NCBI GenBank assembly: GCA_012031475.1
Contig: JAAUTJ010000303.1
Coordinates: forward strand, 1 to 6,276
Source: Leptolyngbyaceae cyanobacterium SM1_3_5
Lineage (GTDB): Bacteria > Cyanobacteriota > Cyanobacteriia > Elainellales > Elainellaceae
Length of the DNA stretch: 6,276 nt
Direction: 5' to 3'
Both the position numbers and the translations under genes were made by a program. A model generated the notes under the pieces. It ran no database searches. It was not told the DNA's origin and worked only from the letters and a program-made list of their open reading frames with translations. Shown piece by piece: positions 1-5,040 of this stretch (within the stretch, counting starts at the first letter, position 1; the number at the start of each line of letters is the position of its first letter).

Positions 1-161
1 GTCGAGATCTGCGCGTCTGGTGACAGGGGCGGCCAGAGGGGGCAATCGCGGTAGCTTAGGGGCGATCGGGGGCGGACTGAGGTGGGTAGATGCACTGATC
101 GGTACAGCTAGGTTTGGAGACAGGACTTAGACAAAGGCTTTCCCCTCGTCTCTCATCCTGC

Positions 162-954
162 CTATTGCGGAGCAGCCAGCTTCAGCGTCCAGTAGTGATT
201 CCACTGTTCGACGCCCAAATCGTTGGAGAGGAAGACGTGACCCACGCCGATTTCCTGCATGTTGGGATTGAGCATGTTGGCGCGATGCCCCGGACTGTTG
301 CTCCAGCCATTAAAGACCGAATCTGCTGTTGCAAAGCCTGCCGCAATGTTTTCAGCCGCAGTGGAAAAGCGATATCCGGCTGCGCGAATCCGCTGGTCAA
401 ACGGTGTGCCGTCTTTGCTGATGTGGCTGTAGAAATCTTGCGAGGCCATGTTTTGGCTGTGGCCTTGCGCGGCAGCAGTCAGGCGATCGCTCAGCCGCAC
501 TGCATTCAGGCCATTGCGCGATCGAAAATCGTTGACGAGGGACAAGATCTGATCGGCCATGTTGGGCGCGGGCGGCGGGGTTGCTCCTTTGGTCAGCGGA
601 GCCGCAGCGGTTGTCATTCTCAGCCGATAGTTATTCGTGCCGCGTCCCATCGTGGACACTTGCAGAAAATAAGTTCCTGCCGCGAGATTGGCTTCGATCG
701 CGCCCCCGTTGAGGACGCATCCGCTCGCTTCTAATCGTTTCGCCCGCGTCGATCAGGCCGTTTTGGTTGCGGTCTTGAATCAGTTGCAGGCTGGCACCCT
801 GACCAGAGCTTCTAAACTGCAAATTCAGTTTGCTGGCATTTGTTAGGCTGAAGCTGAATAAATCGCTGCGGTTCCTTGCACTGAGGCGATCGCGGATCGT
901 GGTGGCTTCCGAAATCGGCGCGGCAGCATTCAAATTGCGCTGACGAGATTGCAT
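162..954 (-). pseudogene. PPC-like plus CAP/SCP (YkwD-type) domain protein, frameshifted as sequenced
   Basis: The ATG at 954 has GGAA five bases upstream and opens MQSRQRNLNAAAPISEATT. Residues 15-74 resemble the bacterial pre-peptidase C-terminal (PPC) domain of cyanobacterial secreted proteins. They include a calcium-loop-like segment, DRNQNGLIDAGE, with the D-x-N-x-N-G-x-I-D-x-x-E spacing of EF-hand and dockerin loops. After a frame change between 733 and 711, the PPC domain finishes (NGGAIEANLAAGTYFLQV) and a full CAP domain follows from about 590 to 162. It shows the usual landmarks: GHSQNMA, the SHISKDG region, AENIAAG, SPGHRANML and EIGVG. These hold the conserved His and Glu residues of the CAP cavity. 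CAP proteins of this type are mostly extracellular and of unknown activity. No signal peptide is visible. The span is 793 nt, so one extra base (or two missing) is implied. It is divergent from the crp-like gene. Domain calls are firm; function is not known. Confidence 0.85.
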
Positions 955-1224
955 GGTGGTTCCAAACGCTACGTTTCCAGGTAAGCCGTCGGGCTGTGCG
1001 ATCGCCCACCTGAAATGTACGGATGTTCCAACTGCACCGATCAAGCGACAAATGAGTGCGGCGGGGATCGCAATCCGTCACTCTCCGCGAAATCTTGGAG
1101 GATTCCTGCCGATTCTAGGTAGTATGGTTTTGACGGCAGCATGTTCTTTGCGATCGAACTTGGCTTGTTTGCGCTTCAAGCCAGCGGCGACTCGCTGTTT
1201 GAGTTCTCAAATTGTCATTTTTTT

Positions 1225-1908
1225 ATGCAGACTGAAGCGTTCAGTAAGCTTTTCCCACTTTTCAATGCAGCCAGTCCCGACACGCTCGACTGGCTGCTGT
1301 CGATCGCCACTGAACACGATTATCCTGCCGATCGCGCCGTGCTAATGGAAGATGCGTGGGGCAACGCCGTGTATTTTGTCGAATCCGGCTGGGTGAAAGT
1401 GCGGCGTCACGCAGGCGAAGAAGTTGTGACACTGGCGATTTTGGGTCAGGGCGATTTCTTTGGCGAAATGGCAATTCTGGACGAATCGCCGCGATCGACC
1501 GATGTGGTTGCCCTCTCGCCCGTCAAGCTGCTCAGCATTTCTGCCCAAAAATTCATCCAAACTTTGTTTCGCGATTCGCAGCTTCACCACCGGATGCTGC
1601 AACTGATGGTGCGCCGCTTGCGCCAAACCAACTTTCGCTTTCAGCTTCGCCAGCAGCGACCCGCGATTAAGCTTGCTAACACGCTTTTGGCGCTAGGTGA
1701 AAATTACGGGCAGCAATCGCCACAGGGAGCCGACATTTTCAACATTCCCACCAAAGATTTAGCGGATGTTGCGGACATTCGGGAAGACGAAGCCGCATAC
1801 ATCATGGAAAAGCTGCACAGCAAAGGATTGATTCAAGTCAATCCCGATCGCCAACTGATCCACCTCGTCCGCATCAAGCATTTGGCGCATCTGGCAGGTC
1901 GAATTTAA
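1225..1908 (+). CDS. Crp/Fnr-family transcriptional regulator
   Basis: A 227-residue, full-length regulator of the cAMP receptor protein superfamily. The N-terminal cyclic-nucleotide-binding-like beta roll covers about residues 10-105. Its phosphate-binding-cassette-like segment at 76-92 reads GDFFGEMAILDESPRST and includes FGE and the Pro-Arg pair. A long dimerisation helix follows at about 107-140 (QKFIQTLF...LMVRRLRQTN). The C-terminal winged helix-turn-helix is at about 172-206 (IPTKDLADVADI...IMEKLHSKGLI). There is no N-terminal cysteine cluster, so it is not an oxygen-sensing Fnr. In the HTH, the E. coli CRP recognition pattern R-E-x-x-x-R is not kept and a tyrosine sits near the second arginine, so CRP-like DNA specificity should not be assumed. 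The frame is open back to an ATG at 1141. The ATG at 1225 is preferred because MQTEAFSKLFPLF matches how I remember homologues starting, and the upstream 28 residues look non-protein-like. No clear ribosome binding site is visible. The ligand and regulon cannot be told from sequence. Confidence 0.9.
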   Translation: MQTEAFSKLFPLFNAASPDTLDWLLSIATEHDYPADRAVLMEDAWGNAVYFVESGWVKVRRHAGEEVVTLAILGQGDFFGEMAILDESPRSTDVVALSPVKLLSISAQKFIQTLFRDSQLHHRMLQLMVRRLRQTNFRFQLRQQRPAIKLANTLLALGENYGQQSPQGADIFNIPTKDLADVADIREDEAAYIMEKLHSKGLIQVNPDRQLIHLVRIKHLAHLAGRI

Positions 1909-2014
1909 GTAGAGAGGGGCAGGTCGTCGCCGTACCCCTGTAGAGATTTGCGGTTCGATCGATTTCGATGAGCGCCAGTTCGATGAACGATCGACTGCGT
2001 GGCGATCGTTTGAA

Positions 2015-2209
2015 AAGCCCAAATCCCCACGAGTGGGGGACTTTGAGGCCAGTCGATGATCCTCCAGACCACTCGGTTGGCTGCTGAGTGTTCCTACAGG
2101 CGCTACCAAAGGTTTGCAAAGCATTTGGCTCCCGCTTGCCGCTGTGCCGAGCGATCGACCCTGCAAACAATCCTCAAAGTCCCCCATTCATGGGGGATTT
2201 AGGGGGCTT
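2015..2209. mobile_element. MITE-like element: inverted arms of a cyanobacterial GGGGGATTTAGGGGGC-type repeat
   Basis: The left arm (2015-2048) and right arm (2172-2209) are near-perfect reverse complements over about 34 bp. Both arms contain CCTCAAAGTCCCCCA when read in the appropriate orientation, followed by a GGGGATTT and GGGGCTT end. The differences are a few substitutions and short indels. Each arm is also an internal hairpin; the right one pairs TCCCCCAT with ATGGGGGA around a two-base loop. The 123-bp centre (2049-2171) has no gene. This architecture of terminal inverted repeats, about 195 bp and no ORF fits a MITE, and from memory the core resembles a dispersed repeat common in filamentous cyanobacteria. 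A clean target duplication is not evident; AAAAGC occurs at both edges but may be chance. Two independent solo hairpin repeats in opposite orientation would be the alternative. Either hairpin could end transcripts from the flanking convergent genes. Confidence 0.6.
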
Positions 2210-2238
2210 CCCAAAAGCAAAATCTTACCAAGCGAACC

Positions 2239-2574
2239 TTAAATCAAGCCGGGACCTTTGCCGCGATCGTCGTGGTCGCTGGTCAGCTTGCCGGATTCGT
2301 CGGTGTCGTTGATTTCAGCGAGTTCTGCTTCGCGTTCGGCAGCTTCAGCGGCTTCTTTGGCCTGCAAATCTCCCGGTTCTTCGTAGTACATTTCTGGCTC
2401 GATCGCGTAGTTGTTCACCAAGCCTTCTTTGTCAACCGTGTAGCCCTCGGTAGCGGGATCGGCATCGTCTGGCGCGTGTTTGTAGCCCTTGCCTTCTCGT
2501 TCTGCACGAGCAGCGGTTTCAGCCGGAATAATGCCGCGATCGTAACTGTCGGATTCAACGTTCGGATTGCTCAT
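2239..2574 (-). CDS. Conserved small acidic hypothetical protein
   Basis: A 111-residue protein starting MSNPNVESDSYDRGIIPAE. The start is fixed by a strong GGAGG Shine-Dalgarno (2584-2580) five bases before the ATG at 2574. The frame stays open further upstream but nothing there looks like protein. The sequence is very hydrophilic and acidic, with no membrane segment, signal peptide or cysteine. Residues 11-63 (YDRGIIPAET, EGKGYKH, GYTVDKEGLVNNYAIEPEMYY) look like the conserved core. Residues 68-90 are an Ala/Glu-rich helix, probably charged and solvent-exposed, and the tail is Asp/Gly/Lys-rich and ends GKGPGLI. I recognise it only as a protein family of unknown function seen in cyanobacteria, so no role is proposed. 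It is co-directional with the cupin gene upstream but separated by 89 bp that contain a weak promoter-like sequence. It ends just before the MITE-like repeat, whose hairpin could terminate it. Confidence 0.85.
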   Translation of the reverse strand: MSNPNVESDSYDRGIIPAETAARAEREGKGYKHAPDDADPATEGYTVDKEGLVNNYAIEPEMYYEEPGDLQAKEAAEAAEREAELAEINDTDESGKLTSDHDDRGKGPGLI

Positions 2575-2579
2575 GTTGT

Positions 2580-2584
2580 CCTCC
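2580..2584 (-). promoter_or_regulatory. Strong Shine-Dalgarno GGAGG
   Basis: Reading leftward, the sequence is TATGGAGGACAACATG, a perfect GGAGG with a five-base spacer to the ATG at 2574. It decides the start of the small acidic protein and is the best ribosome binding site in the window. Most other genes here have weak or no Shine-Dalgarno. Confidence 0.8.
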
Positions 2585-2599
2585 ATACAGATTTGCTGA

Positions 2600-2628
2600 T
2601 GTATTTGCAGTATCGGGGCGACGGTCAA
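2600..2628 (-). promoter_or_regulatory. Possible weak promoter for the small acidic protein gene
   Basis: On the minus strand TTGACC (2628-2623) is followed after 17 bases by AATACA (2605-2600). The -35-like hexamer matches five of six consensus bases. The -10-like hexamer is poor. The position, about 25-50 bp upstream of the ATG, is sensible. Read-through from the cupin gene is equally possible. Confidence 0.25.
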
Positions 2629-2663
2629 GATTCTCCGTCTATCTTCAGAGGGAAATGTATCCG

Positions 2664-3148
2664 CTAGAACAAACTGCGCCACTGCTGTTCGATCGCAACC
2701 GCTTCCGGCGTCCCTTCTAGCGGAAACATTGGCAGAAACTCTTTGTCGGTTTGCACTTCGTAAGGACCTTCTTTGATTTCCAGCATCACCGTGTCGGGCT
2801 GAAGCGCAACCAGCGTATGATATGTCCCTTCTGCCAGTTCGACGGCGCGAGTTGCACCTGCTGCGCTGAGATGTTCCGTGTGCATCAATTCGCCTTGCGC
2901 GTCCATCACAATCAGACCGATCGCGCCTTGAATCACCAGAAAAAACTCGAAGCCGTTCACAGCGGAAACTCGCTGATGCCGATGCGGACGCACGTAGGTT
3001 CCAGGCTGCAACACGTTGAGAAATCGCTGGACACGCTCAGAATGTTGGTGAAAATTGTAGTTCTGCCGTTGACGCGGGTTGATCGCGCCTCAGTTGCGAT
3101 CGCGTCCATCAAATCTTGAGTCAGGCATTTGAGCGGCAGCGGTTCCAC
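2664..3148 (-). pseudogene. WbuC-like cupin-fold metalloprotein, frameshifted as sequenced
   Basis: Reading starts at GTG 3148 (MEPLPLKCLTQDLMDAIATE), since an in-frame TAG lies shortly upstream. After a frame change near 3080-3085 the protein continues NPRQRQNYNFHQHSERVQRF and LQPGTYVRPHRH to the stop at 2664. Restoring one base gives 161 residues, normal for this family. Cupin motif 1 is clear: G-TYVRP-HRH (His56 and His58 of the restored protein) then E68-FFLVIQ-G. Motif 2 is represented by EGTYHTLV (His111). Together these give the expected His/His/Glu/His metal site. WbuC-type cupins take their name from a gene in an E. coli O-antigen cluster, but their reaction is unknown, and no sugar genes are nearby here. 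Residues on both sides of the break look well conserved, so the gene is probably intact in the organism and the sequence is missing one base. Family assignment is confident; substrate is not. Confidence 0.82.
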
Positions 3149-3210
3149 AAGCAGGTTTTGGTAAAACGATCGAGGCTAGCCTAGCGCAGGATCGAAGCGG
3201 GAAGCAAATG

Positions 3211-3254
3211 CGATCGACGGCAAGCAGTTGGACAATCGATCGACGGCAAGCAGT
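3211..3254. repeat. 18-bp direct repeat, two copies, 26-bp period
   Basis: CGATCGACGGCAAGCAGT occurs exactly at 3211-3228 and again at 3237-3254, separated by eight bases. It lies about 65-105 bp upstream of the cupin start and starts with the HIP1-like CGATCG. It may be a local duplication or a tandem operator. Confidence 0.8.
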
Positions 3255-3428
3255 CAGAAAGCGACCACTGCTTAGCACAAGCGATTAGAAATGCCAGTGA
3301 CAACCGACTTAGATCAGTAGAAAAGATTAATTTCGATTAGGAAGAAGAATTTTGTAATTTATCACACAAACTGCGGGCAATTTGCCTGGATTAACCGTTG
3401 ATCTCCGATCGAAAAACGTAGCTTCTGC

Positions 3429-3444
3429 TGTGATTTGAGTCACG
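3429..3444. promoter_or_regulatory. CRP-like palindrome TGTGA-N6-TCACG
   Basis: TGTGATTTGAGTCACG matches nine of ten half-site bases of the TGTGA-N6-TCACA site known for E. coli CRP and for Synechocystis SyCRP1. It lies about 100 bp upstream of the promoter proposed for the zinc-ribbon gene and 40 bp before the hairpin. The match is by eye only, and a chance occurrence in intergenic DNA is possible. The Crp-like protein encoded in this window does not obviously share CRP recognition residues. Confidence 0.35.
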
Positions 3445-3482
3445 GTGCAATCGAGTTGCGATCGTCGTTTCACCTCTGCCCC

Positions 3483-3521
3483 AAGACGGGGATCGCTCAG
3501 TTTGCAAGCGATCCCCGTCTT
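3483..3521 (+). terminator. Perfect 15-bp-stem hairpin, candidate intrinsic terminator
   Basis: AAGACGGGGATCGCT (3483-3497) pairs perfectly with AGCGATCCCCGTCTT (3507-3521) around a nine-base loop. On the plus strand it is followed by TTCTAC, so the stem ends in a short, weak U-run. On the minus strand it is followed by G-rich sequence, so termination would act rightward. There is no plus-strand gene within 1.5 kb upstream, so it would have to end an unannotated transcript or insulate the promoter at 3540. It could instead be a dispersed palindromic repeat. Confidence 0.5.
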
Positions 3522-3539
3522 TCTACGGAGAAGTTAATG

Positions 3540-3568
3540 TTGCCACTTTTGAAAAAGACTGACATAAT
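3540..3568 (+). promoter_or_regulatory. Sigma70-type promoter for the zinc-ribbon gene
   Basis: TTGCCA (3540-3545) and CATAAT (3563-3568) are separated by exactly 17 bp, each matching five of six consensus bases. Transcription would begin near 3575, immediately beyond the hairpin at 3483-3521, leaving a leader of roughly 115 nt before the ATG at 3689. This is the best-looking promoter in the window. Confidence 0.6.
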
Positions 3569-3581
3569 TGAACTGATTGAT

Positions 3582-3643
3582 AAGTAACGTTTCTCAGCGC
3601 AATCTAACTTCAGATTTGTTCATTGAATCTTGAGTCGTTACTT
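3582..3643 (+). repeat. Inverted repeat in the leader of the zinc-ribbon gene
   Basis: AAGTAACG (3582-3589) is the exact reverse complement of CGTTACTT (3636-3643). The 46-base interior holds a smaller hairpin, AATCT-AACTTC-AGATT (3601-3616). If transcription starts near 3575 the whole structure falls in the 5' leader. No known riboswitch class is recognised, and the outer stem is only eight A/T-rich pairs, so a functional role is tentative. Confidence 0.3.
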
Positions 3644-3688
3644 CCAAAAATAACCGAGTTCGACATTCTTTTTTGCGAGTTAAAACCC

Positions 3689-3898
3689 ATGCTGTTAGAA
3701 ACCCCTAAGTTTGAGGAGCTAAAAACGCCAGCCGTGCAGTCGATTCACTGCCCCAACTGCGGTAGCTTTGCCAAACGCCATCGACTCGCAAGCGAAAGAA
3801 CGCAGACCGAATGCCCGACCTGCGACTATTTCATGCTGACCTGCTCGCGCACAGGCAGCGTTCTTGAAGCGTATGCGCCTGGACTCTGGGTTCGCTAG
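3689..3898 (+). CDS. Small zinc-ribbon protein, conserved hypothetical
   Basis: A 69-residue protein starting MLLETPKFEELKTPAVQSIH. Two Cys pairs, C21-x2-C24 (CPNC) and C42-x2-C45 (CPTC), form a probable four-cysteine zinc ribbon, and a further Cys sits at 52. The stretch between them is basic (AKRHRLASER), which could suit nucleic-acid contact. The tail is TGSVLEAYAPGLWVR. The frame extends back to a TTG at 3623, but ATG 3689 is chosen because the extra residues lie in the structured leader and because short cyanobacterial relatives, as I remember them, begin near this point. A weak GAG lies ten bases upstream. Such small proteins are sometimes labelled as PriA helicase; the resemblance is limited to the zinc ribbon and there is no helicase domain. 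It has its own promoter at 3540 and converges on rlmN with a seven-base gap. The role is unknown. Confidence 0.78.
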   Translation: MLLETPKFEELKTPAVQSIHCPNCGSFAKRHRLASERTQTECPTCDYFMLTCSRTGSVLEAYAPGLWVR

Positions 3899-3905
3899 GC
3901 GAAAT

Positions 3906-4962
3906 TTAAGTGCGATCGCGCTCTGCCTGTGACGCTCGCAACTGTCCACAGGCGGCATCTGCTTCCAAGCCACGCGATCGCCGCACACTCACCGCAATGT
4001 GCCGATCTTGCAACGCCTGCACAAACGCCTGAATGCTTTTCGGATCAGGCCGCTTGTAGGCGACTTCGCGAATCGGGTTGTAGGGAATTAGATTGACGTG
4101 GCTCTGGAAGCCGCGCAGCAGTGCGGCCAGTTCGATCGCGTGTTCCAGTCGATCGTTCAAACTACCCAGCAAAATATATTCAAAGCTGACGCGCCGTCCC
4201 GTCGTCTGCACGTACTCTTGGCATTCGGCCAGCAGAGACTCGATCGAAAACTTCTGAGCGCTGGGAATCAACTGTTCGCGCAAATTTTGATTGGAAGCGT
4301 GGAGGCTAACCGCTAAGGTGGACTGAAGCTGATGCTGTGCCAGTCGGCGGATCGCGTTGGGAATACCGACTGTGGAATGGTGATCGATCGCGCTCCGATG
4401 CCAATGTCTTCGTTGATCGATCGCACAGCCGCCAGCACGTGATCGACATTCAGCAGCGGTTCGCCCATGCCCATAAACACAATGTTGCTGACGCGCTGCC
4501 CAAAATCTTCCTGAACGGTCAACACCTGATCGACAATTTCATGCGGAGCTAGATTGCGGGCAAAGCCGCCTTTTCCGGTCGCACAAAAGTCGCAGCCCAT
4601 CGGACAGCCGACCTGTGACGACACGCAAACCGTCAGCCGCTTCTCTGTCGGAATCCCGACCGTTTCGATAATCTGTCCGTCCGTCATTCGTAGCAGAAAC
4701 TTCACCGTGCCGTCCGGAGCCGCCGATCGATAGTGCAGTTCCGATCGCCCGATCGCCACGTCCGCCCTGCTCGATCGCCACGCCTTCGGAAAAACGGAAA
4801 TATCCGCGATCGATCTGGCTCCCTGCTGATAAATCCACTGGTGCAGCTGCTTGCCGCGATAAGCGGGCTGGCCGTGCTGCTGCACCCAAGCGGTCAGTTC
4901 CGTCAGGGACATGCCCAACAGGGCGTTTGCGTCGTCGTTTGTTCTAAAAGTTCAGTCGTCAT
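3906..4962 (-). pseudogene. rlmN: Dual-specificity 23S rRNA/tRNA adenine-C2 methyltransferase RlmN, frameshifted twice as sequenced
   Basis: RlmN is a radical-SAM enzyme that methylates C2 of A2503 in 23S rRNA and A37 in a subset of tRNAs. The gene is read in three frames. MTTELLEQTTTQTP begins at ATG 4962. LLGMSLTELTAWVQ follows after a break at about 4921 and runs through the core. STVGIPNAIRRLAQHQLQ follows after a break at about 4376 and runs to the stop at 3906. Adding one base at each break gives 352 residues, the usual size. Key residues are present: the iron-sulfur motif CPMGCDFC (Cys120, 124 and 127 of the restored protein), the upstream Cys113 in TVCVSSQVGC, MGMGEPLLN for SAM binding, SHVNLIPYNP, and Cys339 in ADAACGQL, which forms the methyl-transfer intermediate. 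All catalytic parts survive and each break needs one base in a short homopolymer run, so this is probably an intact gene with sequence errors. It follows the coiled-coil gene by 53 bp, probably in the same operon. Confidence 0.9.
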
Positions 4963-5004
4963 AGTGCGATCGATCGGTCTGCTTCGATCTTAGCGGCTGC
5001 GATC

Positions 5005-5040
5005 GCGGAGCGGCGTTATTTTTTAGAGCGATCGCTCCGC
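5005..5040. repeat. Short inverted repeat at the end of the coiled-coil gene
   Basis: GCGGAGCG (5005-5012) and CGCTCCGC (5033-5040) pair perfectly with a 20-base loop that includes the stop codon of the coiled-coil gene. No U-run follows on the minus strand, so it is not a convincing terminator. It overlaps two HIP1 sites (4999 and 5028), which may explain part of the symmetry. Confidence 0.35.

Larger units (their letters stand above)
3149..3482. other. Gene-free intergenic stretch
   Basis: No credible coding frame was found on either strand. The left part (3173-3254) is rich in GATCGA-type words and holds the 10-bp palindrome AGGCTAGCCT at 3173-3182 and an 18-bp direct repeat. The middle (3290-3365) is AT-rich compared with its surroundings and could carry a promoter, but no pair of hexamers stands out. 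The right part has a CRP-like palindrome at 3429-3444 and leads into the hairpin at 3483. It sits upstream of the leftward cupin gene and of the rightward zinc-ribbon gene. Confidence 0.6.

Noticed and set aside
2..130. Open plus-strand frame from the window edge to a TAG, encoding the end of a possible gene (…GGLRWVDALIGTARFGDRT).
   Set aside because: Only 42 codons, no recognisable domain and several rare AGA/AGG codons. An antisense frame is also open over the same DNA, so coding cannot be supported without upstream sequence.
114..734. A 206-codon plus-strand open frame.
   Set aside because: It is antisense to the CAP gene, whose minus-strand translation carries clear family motifs; its own translation has no recognisable features.
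1095..1135. Promoter candidates for the Crp-like gene: TTGGAG...TAGTAT with 19-bp spacing, and TTGACG at 1130.
   Set aside because: The first pair has poor hexamers and long spacing; TTGACG has no credible -10 at 16-18 bp downstream.
1141..1224. 28-residue N-terminal extension of the Crp-like regulator.
   Set aside because: It does not fit the family start as I recall it; the ATG at 1225 gives a standard length.
3351..3366. NtcA-like half sites (GTA-N8-CAC).
   Set aside because: Only one half matches GTA-N8-TAC and no suitably placed -10 box follows.
3906..4962. Programmed frameshifting in rlmN.
   Set aside because: Two shifts, both repaired by one base in a homopolymer, with no typical slippery heptamer and stimulator. 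RlmN is not known to need recoding, so sequence error is simpler.
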